This document shows positions 43,262 to 51,394 of a stretch of 64,000 nucleotides of DNA, piece by piece. The notes beneath the pieces were generated by a model that saw only the letters and a program-made list of their open reading frames with translations, was not told the DNA's origin and did not search any database. Source of the stretch: Dankookia rubra (GTDB lineage Bacteria; Pseudomonadota; Alphaproteobacteria; Acetobacterales; Acetobacteraceae); NCBI RefSeq assembly GCF_004355005.1, contig NZ_SMSJ01000004.1, forward strand, positions 186,001 to 250,000, in the 5' to 3' direction. A program made the position numbers and the translations under genes. Positions within the stretch are counted from its first letter, which is position 1. Every line of letters begins with the position of its first letter.

Positions 43262-45541
43262 GTGGCGGCACGGTGGAATTCCTGGAGCGATCGGGCTGCG
43301 CGGCGGGCGGGATTGCTGCTCGCGGTGCTGGCCATGCTGCCGGGCTGCGGCGCCCTGCTGCCGCGCCCGATCGGCATCGACCAGCGGCTGGCGGCGCTGC
43401 CGCAGCGCGGCCTGGCACTGCAGGCGCCGGTCAGCATCCGCTGGAACGACCACCTGGTCCCCTGGATCGAAGCCGGCAGCGATGCCGACCTCGCCTATGC
43501 GCTCGGCCTGGTGCATGGCCACCTGCGCGGGGCGCAGGTCGCGCTGCTGCGGATGGTCAGCCGCGGCCGGCTGGCCGAGATCGCCGGACCATTGGCGACC
43601 GATATCGACCACGCGCTTCGCATCCTCGACTTCGGCCGGGCCGCGCCGGCGATCGAGGCGGCTTGGCCGGCGGAGACGCGCGCCTTCGTCGGCCGCTTCG
43701 TCGAGGGGCTGAACCACGCCGTGCTGCACGGGCCAAGGCCGCGCGAGTTCAGCCTGCTCGGTCTGCGGCCGGAGCCCTTCACCACCGCCGACATCCTGAC
43801 GATCGGCCGGCTGGCCGGGGCGGACATCAACTGGCTGTCCTACTTCTCCCTGCTCGCGGAGCGCGGCAGGCCGGGGTTCGGCTGCCGTTGGCAGCGCACG
43901 CTGGAGGCCGGCACGGGCACCGCCGGGCCGGCCAATCCCGGGCAGGCGGCGCTCGGCGCGATCTTCGCCGGCCTGTCGCGGGCTGGCAGCAATGCGGTGG
44001 CGATCGCGCCGTCGCGCAGCGCCTCGGGCGCGGCGATGCTGGCCTCCGACCCGCATCTCGGCCTGTCGCTGCCCAATCTCTGGATGCTGGTGGGCATGAA
44101 GTCGCCCTCCTTCCACCTGGTTGGTATGATGGTGCCGGGCCTGCCGATCATCGGGCTCGGGCGGAACCCGGAGGTCGCCTGGGGCGGCACCAACCTGCGG
44201 GCGGCGTCGTCAGACCTGTTCGACGTCTCGCGCCTGCCGCCCGAGGCCTTCGCGGAGCGGCAGGTCACCATTCGGCAGCGGCTCTGGTTCAGCGCGACGC
44301 GGCGGGTTCGGGTGACGCCGCAGGGGCCTGTGGTGACGGATGCTGCCGTTGTGCCGGGCCGGCCGGGCGAGCCGATCGCCCTGCGCTGGGCCGGGCAGGA
44401 GCCGGCGGACGAGATCACCGCCCTGCTGCGCGCCGCCCGCGCCCGCAGCGGGGCGGAGTTCCGCGCCAGCTTCGCCGGCTTCGCCGTCTCGCCGCAAAAC
44501 ATGCTCTATGCCGACCGGGCCGGGCAGATTGGCCGGGTGACGGCAGCGGTGCTGCCGTCGCGGGCCGGCTTCCCCGCCGGCGACCCGGTGTTGGATGCCG
44601 GCGACCCCGCGGCGACGGCGCCCTGGCGAAGGCTGTGGGATGCGAGGGACCTGCCGCGGCTGGAGGACCCGGCGGATGGCGTGCTGGCCTCGGCCAACGA
44701 GAACCCGGCGCTCTGGGCAAAGGATGCGCCGCCGATCGGTTATTTCTTCTCCGATGGCGACCGGGTGGCACGGCTGCGGGCCATGGCGCTGGCCAAGCCG
44801 AAGCTGACGCCGGCGGACCTCGCGGCGATGCAGGTGGATACCGTGGCGCCCGAGGCAGCGGCGCTGGCGGCGGGGCTGCTGGTAAGGCTGGACGCGCTGC
44901 GCGGCGGTGCGCCGAAGCCCGAGATGCTGGCGCCGCTCCGCGGCTGGGACGGCGACTATGCCGCGGATAGTCGCGCGGCGCTGGTCTTCGAGTTGCTGCT
45001 GGCGCCACTGGCGCCCGCCCTGCAGCCGGAGGCCGGCGGGCGTGGGCCGGAGTCGAGCTGGAACTTCCTCACCACCTTCCTGCTGCGCGACCTGGATGCG
45101 CTCCCGCCGGCACGGCGCGAGGCAGTGCTGCGCGACGCTGTCGCCACCGCCGCGCCGCGCGCCGCCCGCTACCGGACCTGGGGCGAGGTCCACCGCCTGC
45201 GCGCGGCGCATTGGCTGGTGAACCTGCCGCTGCTCGGCCGCGCCTTCGTGCTGGACAGCTTCCCCGTCGGAGGCTCGCGCGAGACGCCGATGAAATCGGG
45301 CCATGGGCTTGTTGCCGGGCCGCACGAGGTGAGCTTCGGCTCCATGGCACGGCAGGTCTCCGACATGGCCGACCCGGACGCCAATTGGTTCACCTTGTTC
45401 GGCGGCCAGGATGGCTGGCTCGGCAGCGCCGCCTTCGCCGATCAGGTGCCGCTCTGGCGCGAGCGCCGCGGCATCCGCCTGCCGCTGCGCCCGGCGACGG
45501 TCGCCGCCGAGTTCCCCCGCGTCACGGTGCTGCGCCCATGA
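43262..45541 (+). CDS. Penicillin-acylase-family (Ntn) lipoprotein amidase
   Basis: A 759-residue Ntn hydrolase precursor. I choose the GTG at 43262, preceded by GGGAG, because it gives a lipoprotein signal: hydrophobic LLLAVLAML then PGC. The self-cleavage site and nucleophile is Ser243 in SRAGSNAVAIAP, separating alpha and beta chains. Other family strings are GLVHGHLRGAQVALLRM, ASDPHLGLSLPNLWMLVG, AWGGTNLRAASSDLF and DSFPVGGSRETPMKSGHG. Members cleave amide bonds of beta-lactams, N-acyl-homoserine lactones or other N-acyl compounds in the periplasm. Its stop overlaps the GH3-like gene start. Confidence 0.9.
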   Translation: MAARWNSWSDRAARRAGLLLAVLAMLPGCGALLPRPIGIDQRLAALPQRGLALQAPVSIRWNDHLVPWIEAGSDADLAYALGLVHGHLRGAQVALLRMVSRGRLAEIAGPLATDIDHALRILDFGRAAPAIEAAWPAETRAFVGRFVEGLNHAVLHGPRPREFSLLGLRPEPFTTADILTIGRLAGADINWLSYFSLLAERGRPGFGCRWQRTLEAGTGTAGPANPGQAALGAIFAGLSRAGSNAVAIAPSRSASGAAMLASDPHLGLSLPNLWMLVGMKSPSFHLVGMMVPGLPIIGLGRNPEVAWGGTNLRAASSDLFDVSRLPPEAFAERQVTIRQRLWFSATRRVRVTPQGPVVTDAAVVPGRPGEPIALRWAGQEPADEITALLRAARARSGAEFRASFAGFAVSPQNMLYADRAGQIGRVTAAVLPSRAGFPAGDPVLDAGDPAATAPWRRLWDARDLPRLEDPADGVLASANENPALWAKDAPPIGYFFSDGDRVARLRAMALAKPKLTPADLAAMQVDTVAPEAAALAAGLLVRLDALRGGAPKPEMLAPLRGWDGDYAADSRAALVFELLLAPLAPALQPEAGGRGPESSWNFLTTFLLRDLDALPPARREAVLRDAVATAAPRAARYRTWGEVHRLRAAHWLVNLPLLGRAFVLDSFPVGGSRETPMKSGHGLVAGPHEVSFGSMARQVSDMADPDANWFTLFGGQDGWLGSAAFADQVPLWRERRGIRLPLRPATVAAEFPRVTVLRP

Positions 45542-47106
45542 CCGGAAGAGGGGTTTCGAAGGGAGGCTCCGCACCCTTCGCGGGGTCCGGGGCTGCGCTC
45601 CGGGATGCTGCCGTCCCCTTCGACGCGACCCCCCTGCTCCGCGCCGCCGCTGCGCTCCGGCTTCGCCGGGTCGAGCGCCTCGACCCGGCCGCAACCCAGG
45701 CCGCGCTGCTCCGCCGCCTGCTGCGCCGCGCGGCGGGTACGCATTTCGGCCGGGCGCATGGCTTCGGGGGGATCCGCGAGGTGGCGAACTACCAGTCCCG
45801 CGTCCCGCTGCGCCGCTACGAGGATTTCTGGCGCGATTGGTGGCAGCCGGCCTTCCCGCGGCTCGACAGCGTCACCTGGCCGGGGCCGGTGCCCTATCTC
45901 GCGCTCTCCTCCGGCACCACGTCCGGCAGCACCAAATACATCCCGGTCACCCGTCCGATGGTGCGGGCCAACCGCGGCGCGGCGGTAGACGTGCTGGCCT
46001 GGCACCTGCGCCACCATCCGCGCAGCCGGGTCTTCGGCGGGCTGTCATTCATGCTCGGCGGTTCGACCGCGCTGGACCGCGTCGCGCCGGGCGTGCGTCA
46101 GGGCGACCTCTCGGGCATTGCCGCGGCCGAGGTGCCGCGGCTGCTCCGGCCCTGGGGCTTCCCGCCGCCCGACCTGGCGCTGATCGCCGACTGGGACCGC
46201 AAGCTGGAGGTGCTGGCCGAGCGCACGCCGGCGGCGGCGGTGCGGATGCTGTCGGGCACGCCGTCCTGGCTGCTGCTGCTGCTGGAGCGGCTGGCGGCGC
46301 GGCTCGGGATGCCGCCGCTGCCGGGACTGGAGTTGCTGGTGCATGGCGGCATTGCTTGGGCGCCCTACCGCGACCGTCTCGCGCCCTTCCTGCCGGCGGG
46401 CTGCGCGACGCGGGAGGTCTACCCGGCCAGCGAGGGCTTCTGCGCCATCGCCGACCGCGGCGAGGGCGAGGGTCTGCGGCTGCTGCTGGACCGCGGCGTA
46501 TTTTGGGAGTTCGTTCCCGTGCGCGAGCTCGATTCGCCGAGCCCGACACGGCACTGGGCGGCGACGATCGAGACCGGGACCGACTATGCGGTGATCGTCA
46601 CTAGCTGCGCGGGGCTCTGGAGCTACGTGCTGGGCGACACCGTCCGCTTCGTCGAGCGCGCGCCGCCGCGGCTGCTGGTCACGGGGCGTACCTCCTACGG
46701 CCTCTCGGCCTTCGGCGAGCACCTGACAGGAGAGGAGATCGATCGGGCGCTGCTGCAGGCTGCGGGCGCGCTCGGGCTCGGCATCGCCGAATACACCGTG
46801 GGGCCGGTCTTCGGCGCGACGCGCGGCCGCCATCGCTGGCTGGTCGAGCCGGCGGCGGCGGCCGATCCAGGCCACGGCGCGCGGCTGGCGCGCGCCCTGG
46901 ACGCGGCGCTGATCCTGGCGAATGACGACTATGCCGTGCACCGCCGCGGCGGGCAGCTCGACACGCCTGAGGTCACGCTGTTGCCGCCTGGCGCCTTCGC
47001 GCGATGGATGCGGGCGCAGGGCAAGCTCGGCGGCCAGCACAAGGTTCCGCGGGTGCTGGCCGACCCGGCGCGCTTCGCCGCGGCGGCGAAAGGATTAGGC
47101 GGCTAG
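45538..47106 (+). CDS. GH3-family acyl-acid-amido synthetase-like protein
   Basis: A 522-residue member of the ANL superfamily related to plant GH3 enzymes, which adenylate acids such as auxin or jasmonate and join them to amino acids. Three nucleotide motifs are clear: SSGTTSG (124-130), YPASE (295-299) and YVLGD (363-367). The N-terminal ~25 residues derive from a GC palindromic repeat and are probably non-essential. The ATG overlaps the amidase stop (ATGA), so an amide-making and an amide-cleaving enzyme are co-translated. The stop codon shares CTAG with the convergent bacterioferritin gene. Confidence 0.88.
   Translation: MTGRGVSKGGSAPFAGSGAALRDAAVPFDATPLLRAAAALRLRRVERLDPAATQAALLRRLLRRAAGTHFGRAHGFGGIREVANYQSRVPLRRYEDFWRDWWQPAFPRLDSVTWPGPVPYLALSSGTTSGSTKYIPVTRPMVRANRGAAVDVLAWHLRHHPRSRVFGGLSFMLGGSTALDRVAPGVRQGDLSGIAAAEVPRLLRPWGFPPPDLALIADWDRKLEVLAERTPAAAVRMLSGTPSWLLLLLERLAARLGMPPLPGLELLVHGGIAWAPYRDRLAPFLPAGCATREVYPASEGFCAIADRGEGEGLRLLLDRGVFWEFVPVRELDSPSPTRHWAATIETGTDYAVIVTSCAGLWSYVLGDTVRFVERAPPRLLVTGRTSYGLSAFGEHLTGEEIDRALLQAAGALGLGIAEYTVGPVFGATRGRHRWLVEPAAAADPGHGARLARALDAALILANDDYAVHRRGGQLDTPEVTLLPPGAFARWMRAQGKLGGQHKVPRVLADPARFAAAAKGLGG
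45547..45603 (+). repeat. Palindromic repeat inside the GH3-like gene start
   Basis: GAGGGGTTTCG, then GAAGGG-AGGCTCCGCA-CCCTTC, GCGGGGTCCGGGG and CTGCGCTCCGGG. The hairpin plus GCGGGGTCCGGGG block looks like the intergenic palindromes common in GC-rich alphaproteobacteria. It is read in frame as about 20 Gly/Ala/Ser-rich residues. Confidence 0.5.
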
Positions 47107-47603
47107 TCCTTGCCGCCCCCGGCCTGCTCCGGCGCCGAGGCGCTGTTGAGCTGGATGTAGTTCTGGATGCCGATCAGCTTGATTAGGTCGAACTGCCGCT
47201 CGAGGAAGTCGACATGCTCCTCCTCGTTGTCGAGGATGCGGCGGAACAGGTCGCGGGAGACGTAGTCGCGCACGCCTTCCATGTAGGCGATGCCCTCCCG
47301 CAGGTCCGACATCGCCTTCTCCTCGAGGCGCAGGTCGCATTGCAGGACTTCCTCGACCGTCTGCCCGACCAGCACCTGGTCCAGCCGCTGCAGGTTCGGC
47401 AACCCGCCGAGGAAGAGGATGCGCTCGATCAGCCAGTCGGCGTGGTGCATCTCCTCGATCGACTCGTCGTATTCGTGCTTGCCGAGCTTGGTGACGCCCC
47501 AATGCCGCAGGATGCGGGCATGCAGGAAGTACTGGTTGATGGCAGTCAGCTCGTTGGTGAGCTGGGTGTTCAGGAACTCGACGACCTTGGGGTCGGACTT
47601 CAT
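47103..47603 (-). CDS. bfr: Bacterioferritin
   Basis: A 166-residue four-helix bundle iron-storage protein. Every ferroxidase ligand is at the E. coli number: Glu18, Tyr25, Glu51, His54, Glu94, Glu127 and His130. The haem-binding Met52 is present in IEEMHHAD. It oxidises Fe2+ and stores ferric mineral in a 24-mer shell. The ATG at 47603 is used. It lies 71 bp after bfd on the same strand and converges on the GH3-like gene, sharing a CTAG stop. Confidence 0.96.
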   Translation of the reverse strand: MKSDPKVVEFLNTQLTNELTAINQYFLHARILRHWGVTKLGKHEYDESIEEMHHADWLIERILFLGGLPNLQRLDQVLVGQTVEEVLQCDLRLEEKAMSDLREGIAYMEGVRDYVSRDLFRRILDNEEEHVDFLERQFDLIKLIGIQNYIQLNSASAPEQAGGGKD

Positions 47604-47674
47604 CACTCGTCTCCCGGCGCGGCATGCATGCAGCGCCTCCACTGCCGGGCTTTACCACGCCAGGCACCTCACGA

Positions 47675-47869
47675 TCAGGGGAGGCCGGCCGGATTGGCCG
47701 CCGGCGCGTCCTGCGCCTCGCGGATCATCGACAGGATCATCCGGGTGCAGGTGCCGCACTGCGCCTTGCAGTCGCAGGCGGCGTAGACGTCGCGCGGGCG
47801 CCGGGCGCCCTGCGCCACCGCCTCGTTCAGCTTCGTGTCGGTCAGCGCGTTGCAGAGGCAGACGATCAC
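47675..47869 (-). CDS. bfd: Bacterioferritin-associated ferredoxin (BFD-like [2Fe-2S])
   Basis: A 64-residue BFD-like protein: VIVCLCNALTD supplies Cys4 and Cys6, and CDCKAQCGTCTRMI supplies the CxxC pair, giving the CxC...CxxC ligand set. Bfd reduces the haem of bacterioferritin to release stored iron. It starts at a GTG at 47869, 14 bp after the ferric-binding protein stop, and precedes bfr, so import, mobilisation and storage genes are lined up on one strand. Confidence 0.93.
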   Translation of the reverse strand: MIVCLCNALTDTKLNEAVAQGARRPRDVYAACDCKAQCGTCTRMILSMIREAQDAPAANPAGLP

Positions 47870-47883
47870 GGTCGCGGCTCCCC

Positions 47884-48924
47884 TCAGCGCCAGCCGGCAC
47901 GCTGCAGCAGCTGCAGCGCCGGGGCGGCATTGGCATTGGTCTTGTCGGCATCCACCGGCTCGGCGCGGAAGCGGCCCATCGCCTCCAGCGCCGGGTGCAG
48001 CGGCGCGTCCGGCACCGCCGGGTATTCCATGTTGCCCAGGGCCAGCATCGCCTGGGCATGGTCGCCGGTGAGGAAGTCGAGGAAGCGCGCGGCGCTCGCC
48101 TTGTTCGGCGCGGTCTTCACCAGGCCGGCGCCGGAGATGTTCACGTGGGTGCCGCGGTCGCCCTCCCCCTGGTTCGGGAAGATGACGCCGATCCGCTTGA
48201 ACAGCGCCTGGTCGTCCGGCTTCTGCGAGGCGCCGAAGGCGGCGAGGTAGTAGGTATTGGCCAGCGCCAGGGTGCATTGCCCGGCGGGGATGGCGCGGAA
48301 CTGGTCGCGGTCGCCGCCCTGCGGCGGGCGGGCCAGGTTGGCGGCGATGCCGCGGGCCCAGGCCTCGGTCTTCTCCGGCCCGTCGGCCGCCAGAACCGAG
48401 GCGGCAAGGCTGATGTTGTAGGGATGGTTGGAGGAGCGCACGCAGAGCCCGGCGCCGGCCGGGCCGGCCAAGTCCTCGTAGCGCGTCAGGCCTTGTGGCG
48501 CGCCCTTCTCCTTGTCGTACATGACGACGCGGGCGCGCTGGGAGATGGCGAACCAGAGTCCCTCCTGCGAGCGCAGCGCCGCGGGTATGCGCTTCCCGAC
48601 CGCATCCGATCGATAGGGCTGCAGGATGCCGGCGCCGGCGGCGCGGGCCAGGCGCGCGGCGTCCACGGTGATGAAGACGTCGGCCGGGCTATTGGCACCC
48701 TCGGACCGGATCCGCTCGATCAGCTGGTCGGCATCGCCCTCGATCAGCCGGACCCGGATGCCGGTTTCCTTGGTGAAGGCCTCGTAGAGCGTCCGGTCGC
48801 TGTCGTAGTGGCGGGAGGAATAGAGGTTGACCTCCTCGGCCCGGGCTTGCGCAGCGACGGCGGTGGGAAGCAGGCCGATCACGGCGAGCAGGCCGAGCAA
48901 ACGGCGCTTCGGACGGGCGGTCAT
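47884..48924 (-). CDS. Ferric iron ABC transporter substrate-binding protein (FbpA/FutA type)
   Basis: A 346-residue periplasmic binding protein with a signal peptide (LLGLLAVIGLLPTAVAAQAR). The mature start EVNLYSSRHYDSDRTLYEAF and the tandem Tyr225-Tyr226 in LANTYYLAAFG are iron ligands of the FbpA/FutA family. VFITVDAARLARAAGAGIL and FPNQGEGDRGTHVNISGAGL also fit. It should deliver Fe3+ to the permease at 39.3-41.0 kb. A Fur-type box lies 35 bases upstream of its start. bfd and bfr follow closely. Confidence 0.93.
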   Translation of the reverse strand: MTARPKRRLLGLLAVIGLLPTAVAAQARAEEVNLYSSRHYDSDRTLYEAFTKETGIRVRLIEGDADQLIERIRSEGANSPADVFITVDAARLARAAGAGILQPYRSDAVGKRIPAALRSQEGLWFAISQRARVVMYDKEKGAPQGLTRYEDLAGPAGAGLCVRSSNHPYNISLAASVLAADGPEKTEAWARGIAANLARPPQGGDRDQFRAIPAGQCTLALANTYYLAAFGASQKPDDQALFKRIGVIFPNQGEGDRGTHVNISGAGLVKTAPNKASAARFLDFLTGDHAQAMLALGNMEYPAVPDAPLHPALEAMGRFRAEPVDADKTNANAAPALQLLQRAGWR

Positions 48925-48958
48925 GACGTCACTCCGGGCGGGTCGACGTCGCTGATAC

Positions 48959-48981
48959 AGATAATAAGAACCATTCGCAAG
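48959..48981 (-). promoter_or_regulatory. Fur-type iron box of the fbpA-bfd-bfr operon
   Basis: On the minus strand, CTTGCGAATG-GTT-CTTATTATCT, 35 bases before the binding-protein ATG, in an AT-rich patch. It matches the boxes at 23848-23870 and 39309-39331. It also supplies TTATTATC-like promoter sequence, so bound regulator would block the promoter. Confidence 0.7.
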
Positions 48982-49130
48982 TGCCTCGCGCCGCATCGCG
49001 CCTGAAGCTTGCCCATTCGGGTGGGCGCTGCGCCTTGCGCTGGCGCAATTGCGAGGCGATCGCGGCAAAAGGTCCGGCAGGGGCCGTCGGCCGGCCGCTT
49101 GACGGCGCGGAAGCCCGGTCGGGAAGCGAA

Positions 49131-49240
49131 AGGATATGCCCCCCCCCGAACCCCTGCTGCTTCGGAAATGGGCATTCGCCGCGTGGCGAGTGCCCACTCC
49201 GAACAATGGTGAGGACCCGGGGAGAATACCTTCTCCCCGG
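49131..49240 (-). repeat. Nested palindromic intergenic element, copy C
   Basis: On the minus strand: CCGGGGAGAA-GGTA-TTCTCCCCGG (49240-49217; 23 of 24 bases as in copy A), CCTCA, an imperfect hairpin with core CGCGGCG (49202-49162), then GGGGTTCGGGGGG (49154-49142). Order and spacing follow copy A. It lies after the GMC dehydrogenase gene stop, as copies A and B lie after the stop of their neighbouring genes. Confidence 0.72.
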
Positions 49241-49245
49241 CTTGT

Positions 49246-50814
49246 CTAGACCTCGCCGCGCGCCATGCGACCGGCAATGTGCTCCGCTTGGCGGATCGCC
49301 AGCGCCACGATCGTCAGCGTCGGGTTGCAGGCGGCCCCGGACGTGAACTGGCTGCCGTCCGAAACATAGAGGTTGGGCAGGTCATGCGCCTTGCCCCACT
49401 TGTCCACCACGCCGTCCCTCGCGTTCGCGCTCATGCGGTTGGTGCCGAGGTTGTGGGTGCTGGGGTAAGGCGTGGTCTCGAAGGTGCGGGTGGCGCCCAC
49501 GGCTTCGTACAGCGCGCGACCCTGCTGATAGGCATGGTCGCGCATCGCCAAATCGTTCCTGTGGTCGTCGAAGTGCACGGAGGCGACCGGCATCCCGTTC
49601 CTGTCCTTCACCTTGGAATCCAGGGTGATTCGGTTGCGCTCCTGCGGCAGGTCCTCGCCGACGATCCAGAGGCCCGCCATCCGGTCATAAGCATCCATCG
49701 CCGAGGTAAAGCCGCGGCCCCAGGCGCCGGGTTCCAGGAACGCCGCCATGAACGGCACGCCGAGCGACAGCGTCTCCAGTTCGTACCCACCGGCGAAGCC
49801 GCGCTTCGGGTCGTGCCGCGATTCGTCGCGGATGATGCCGGCCATCGTCGTGCCGCGATACATGTGCACCGGTCGGTCGAAGACCGCGTAGACGCTGCCG
49901 GTGGTGTGCCGCATGTAGTTGCGCCCAACCTGGCCGGAGGAATTGGCCATGCCGTCGGGGAATTTGGCCGAGGCGCTGTTCAGCAGCAGGCGGGGACTCT
50001 CGATGCTGTTGCCGGCGACCGAGACGACGCGGGCGCGCTGGCGCTGCTGCCGCCCCTCTGCATCGGCATAGACCACGCCGGTCGCCCGGCCCGCGGCGTC
50101 GTGCTCGATGCGGATCGCCATGCTGTTCGGCCGCACCTCGAGCCGCCCGGTCTCCTCGCCGGCCGGGATCTCGGTGTAGAGCGTGCTCCACTTCGCCCCC
50201 ATCTTGCAGCCCTGGAAGCAGAAGCCGAGCTGGTGGCAGGAGGCGCGGTCGGCCCGGGGCTCCGAGTTGATCGCCATGTTGCCGGTGTGGAATTCCTTGT
50301 AGCCGAGCTTCTTCGCCCCGGCCGCCAGCACCTTGTAGTTGTTGTTGCCAGGCAGGCGCGGGATGCCGTTCGTCCCGGTCACGCCCATCTTGTCCTCGGC
50401 CCGGGCGTAGTAGGGCTCGAGCTCGGCCAGGGTGATCGGCCAGTCCGCGAGGTTGGCGCCCTCGATCGCGCCGTAATGGGTGCGCGTCCTGAACTCGTGC
50501 TCGGCGAAGCGCAGCGAGGCGCCGGCCCAATGCGTGGTGCTGCCGCCGACCGCCTTGACGATCCAGGCCGGCAGGTTGGGGAAGTCCTTCGCCACGCGCC
50601 AGGACCCGCCCGTCGTGCGGGTGTCGGACCAGGCGAGCTGGGTGAAGCTGGCCCATTCGTCGTTGACGAAATCGGCGATTTCATGCCGGCCGCCGGCCTC
50701 CAGCACCACCACCTTGGCGCCGCGCTGCGCGAGCTCGTTGCCGAGCGTGCCGCCGCCCGCGCCGGAGCCGATGATGACGACGACGCTGTCGTCGTTCAGG
50801 TCGAATGTCGTCAT
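49246..50814 (-). CDS. GMC-family FAD dehydrogenase, large subunit
   Basis: A 522-residue flavoprotein of the membrane-bound gluconate/sorbitol dehydrogenase class. The FAD-binding start is VVIIGSGAGGGTLGNELAQRGAKV. It has KAVGGSTTHWAGASLRF, a Cys-containing segment HQLGFCFQGCKMGAKWS, and the C-terminal FAD motif YVSDGSQFTSGAACNPTLTI with STHNLGTNRMS (His active-site region). It works with the small Tat-exported subunit encoded two bases upstream. It oxidises a sugar or sugar acid in the periplasm; the substrate is unknown. No cytochrome subunit gene is adjacent. Confidence 0.92.
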   Translation of the reverse strand: MTTFDLNDDSVVVIIGSGAGGGTLGNELAQRGAKVVVLEAGGRHEIADFVNDEWASFTQLAWSDTRTTGGSWRVAKDFPNLPAWIVKAVGGSTTHWAGASLRFAEHEFRTRTHYGAIEGANLADWPITLAELEPYYARAEDKMGVTGTNGIPRLPGNNNYKVLAAGAKKLGYKEFHTGNMAINSEPRADRASCHQLGFCFQGCKMGAKWSTLYTEIPAGEETGRLEVRPNSMAIRIEHDAAGRATGVVYADAEGRQQRQRARVVSVAGNSIESPRLLLNSASAKFPDGMANSSGQVGRNYMRHTTGSVYAVFDRPVHMYRGTTMAGIIRDESRHDPKRGFAGGYELETLSLGVPFMAAFLEPGAWGRGFTSAMDAYDRMAGLWIVGEDLPQERNRITLDSKVKDRNGMPVASVHFDDHRNDLAMRDHAYQQGRALYEAVGATRTFETTPYPSTHNLGTNRMSANARDGVVDKWGKAHDLPNLYVSDGSQFTSGAACNPTLTIVALAIRQAEHIAGRMARGEV

Positions 50815-50816
50815 GG

Positions 50817-51368
50817 TCAGGCCTCCGGCAGCCAGTCGATGTCGTCGAATCCGCGACGGATGTAGCCGCCGTGCTCGTAGCTCGAGCCCTCGTAGCCGAG
50901 CTTCGGCCAGACCTCCTTCTGGTTGTAGAGCGAGACGACGAGGTCGCCGCGGAGCTTCTGGAAGAAGGCCGATTTCTCGACCGCCTGCAGCACCTGCACG
51001 CGCTGCTCCTCGGAGCCCACGCGGATGTAGTCGCGGCCGAAGCGCTTCTTCGCCTCGGCATCCAGCTGCGCCGCGCCTTCCTCGAGCAGCGACTTCAGCG
51101 CAGCATCCTTCGCCGCTTGGTCGTCATAGGGCAGCACCGCCGCGATGTAGTAGCGGTCGGCCAGCTGGTCATGCGGGTAGATGTCGCGCGCGGCGCGGGC
51201 CAGCACGGTCATGGTGTTCGGCTTCACCGCCTTCAGGTCCGCGGCCCAGGCGGCATTCGGCGCGATGGTCATGCCGGCCGCCACGGCGGCAGCCGCTGCC
51301 GGGGCGGTGGCGGCGCCGCGCAGGAAGACACGGCGGCGCACCGTGGTGCGCTTGTCGACTTCCCTCAT
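50817..51368 (-). CDS. Gluconate 2-dehydrogenase subunit 3 family protein (Tat signal)
   Basis: A 183-residue small subunit. The N-terminus has a Tat signal (TVRRRVFLRGAATAPAAAAA, then AWAA), which exports the folded complex with the flavoprotein. The mature part (VLARAARDIYPHDQLADRYYIAAV, VVSLYNQKEVWPKLGYEG) is typical of subunit 3. The ATG at 51368 has GGGAGG upstream, and the large subunit begins two bases after its stop, so the two are co-translated. Confidence 0.92.
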   Translation of the reverse strand: MREVDKRTTVRRRVFLRGAATAPAAAAAVAAGMTIAPNAAWAADLKAVKPNTMTVLARAARDIYPHDQLADRYYIAAVLPYDDQAAKDAALKSLLEEGAAQLDAEAKKRFGRDYIRVGSEEQRVQVLQAVEKSAFFQKLRGDLVVSLYNQKEVWPKLGYEGSSYEHGGYIRRGFDDIDWLPEA

Positions 51369-51394
51369 TCCTGGTTCCTCCCTTCGATCTTGTT

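Larger units (their letters stand above)
48925..49245. other. Intergenic region with iron box and palindromic element
   Basis: The 321 bases between the binding-protein start and the GMC dehydrogenase stop contain the Fur-type box (48959-48981) and palindromic element copy C (49131-49240). Between them I see only GC-rich sequence with no credible gene. Confidence 0.55.
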
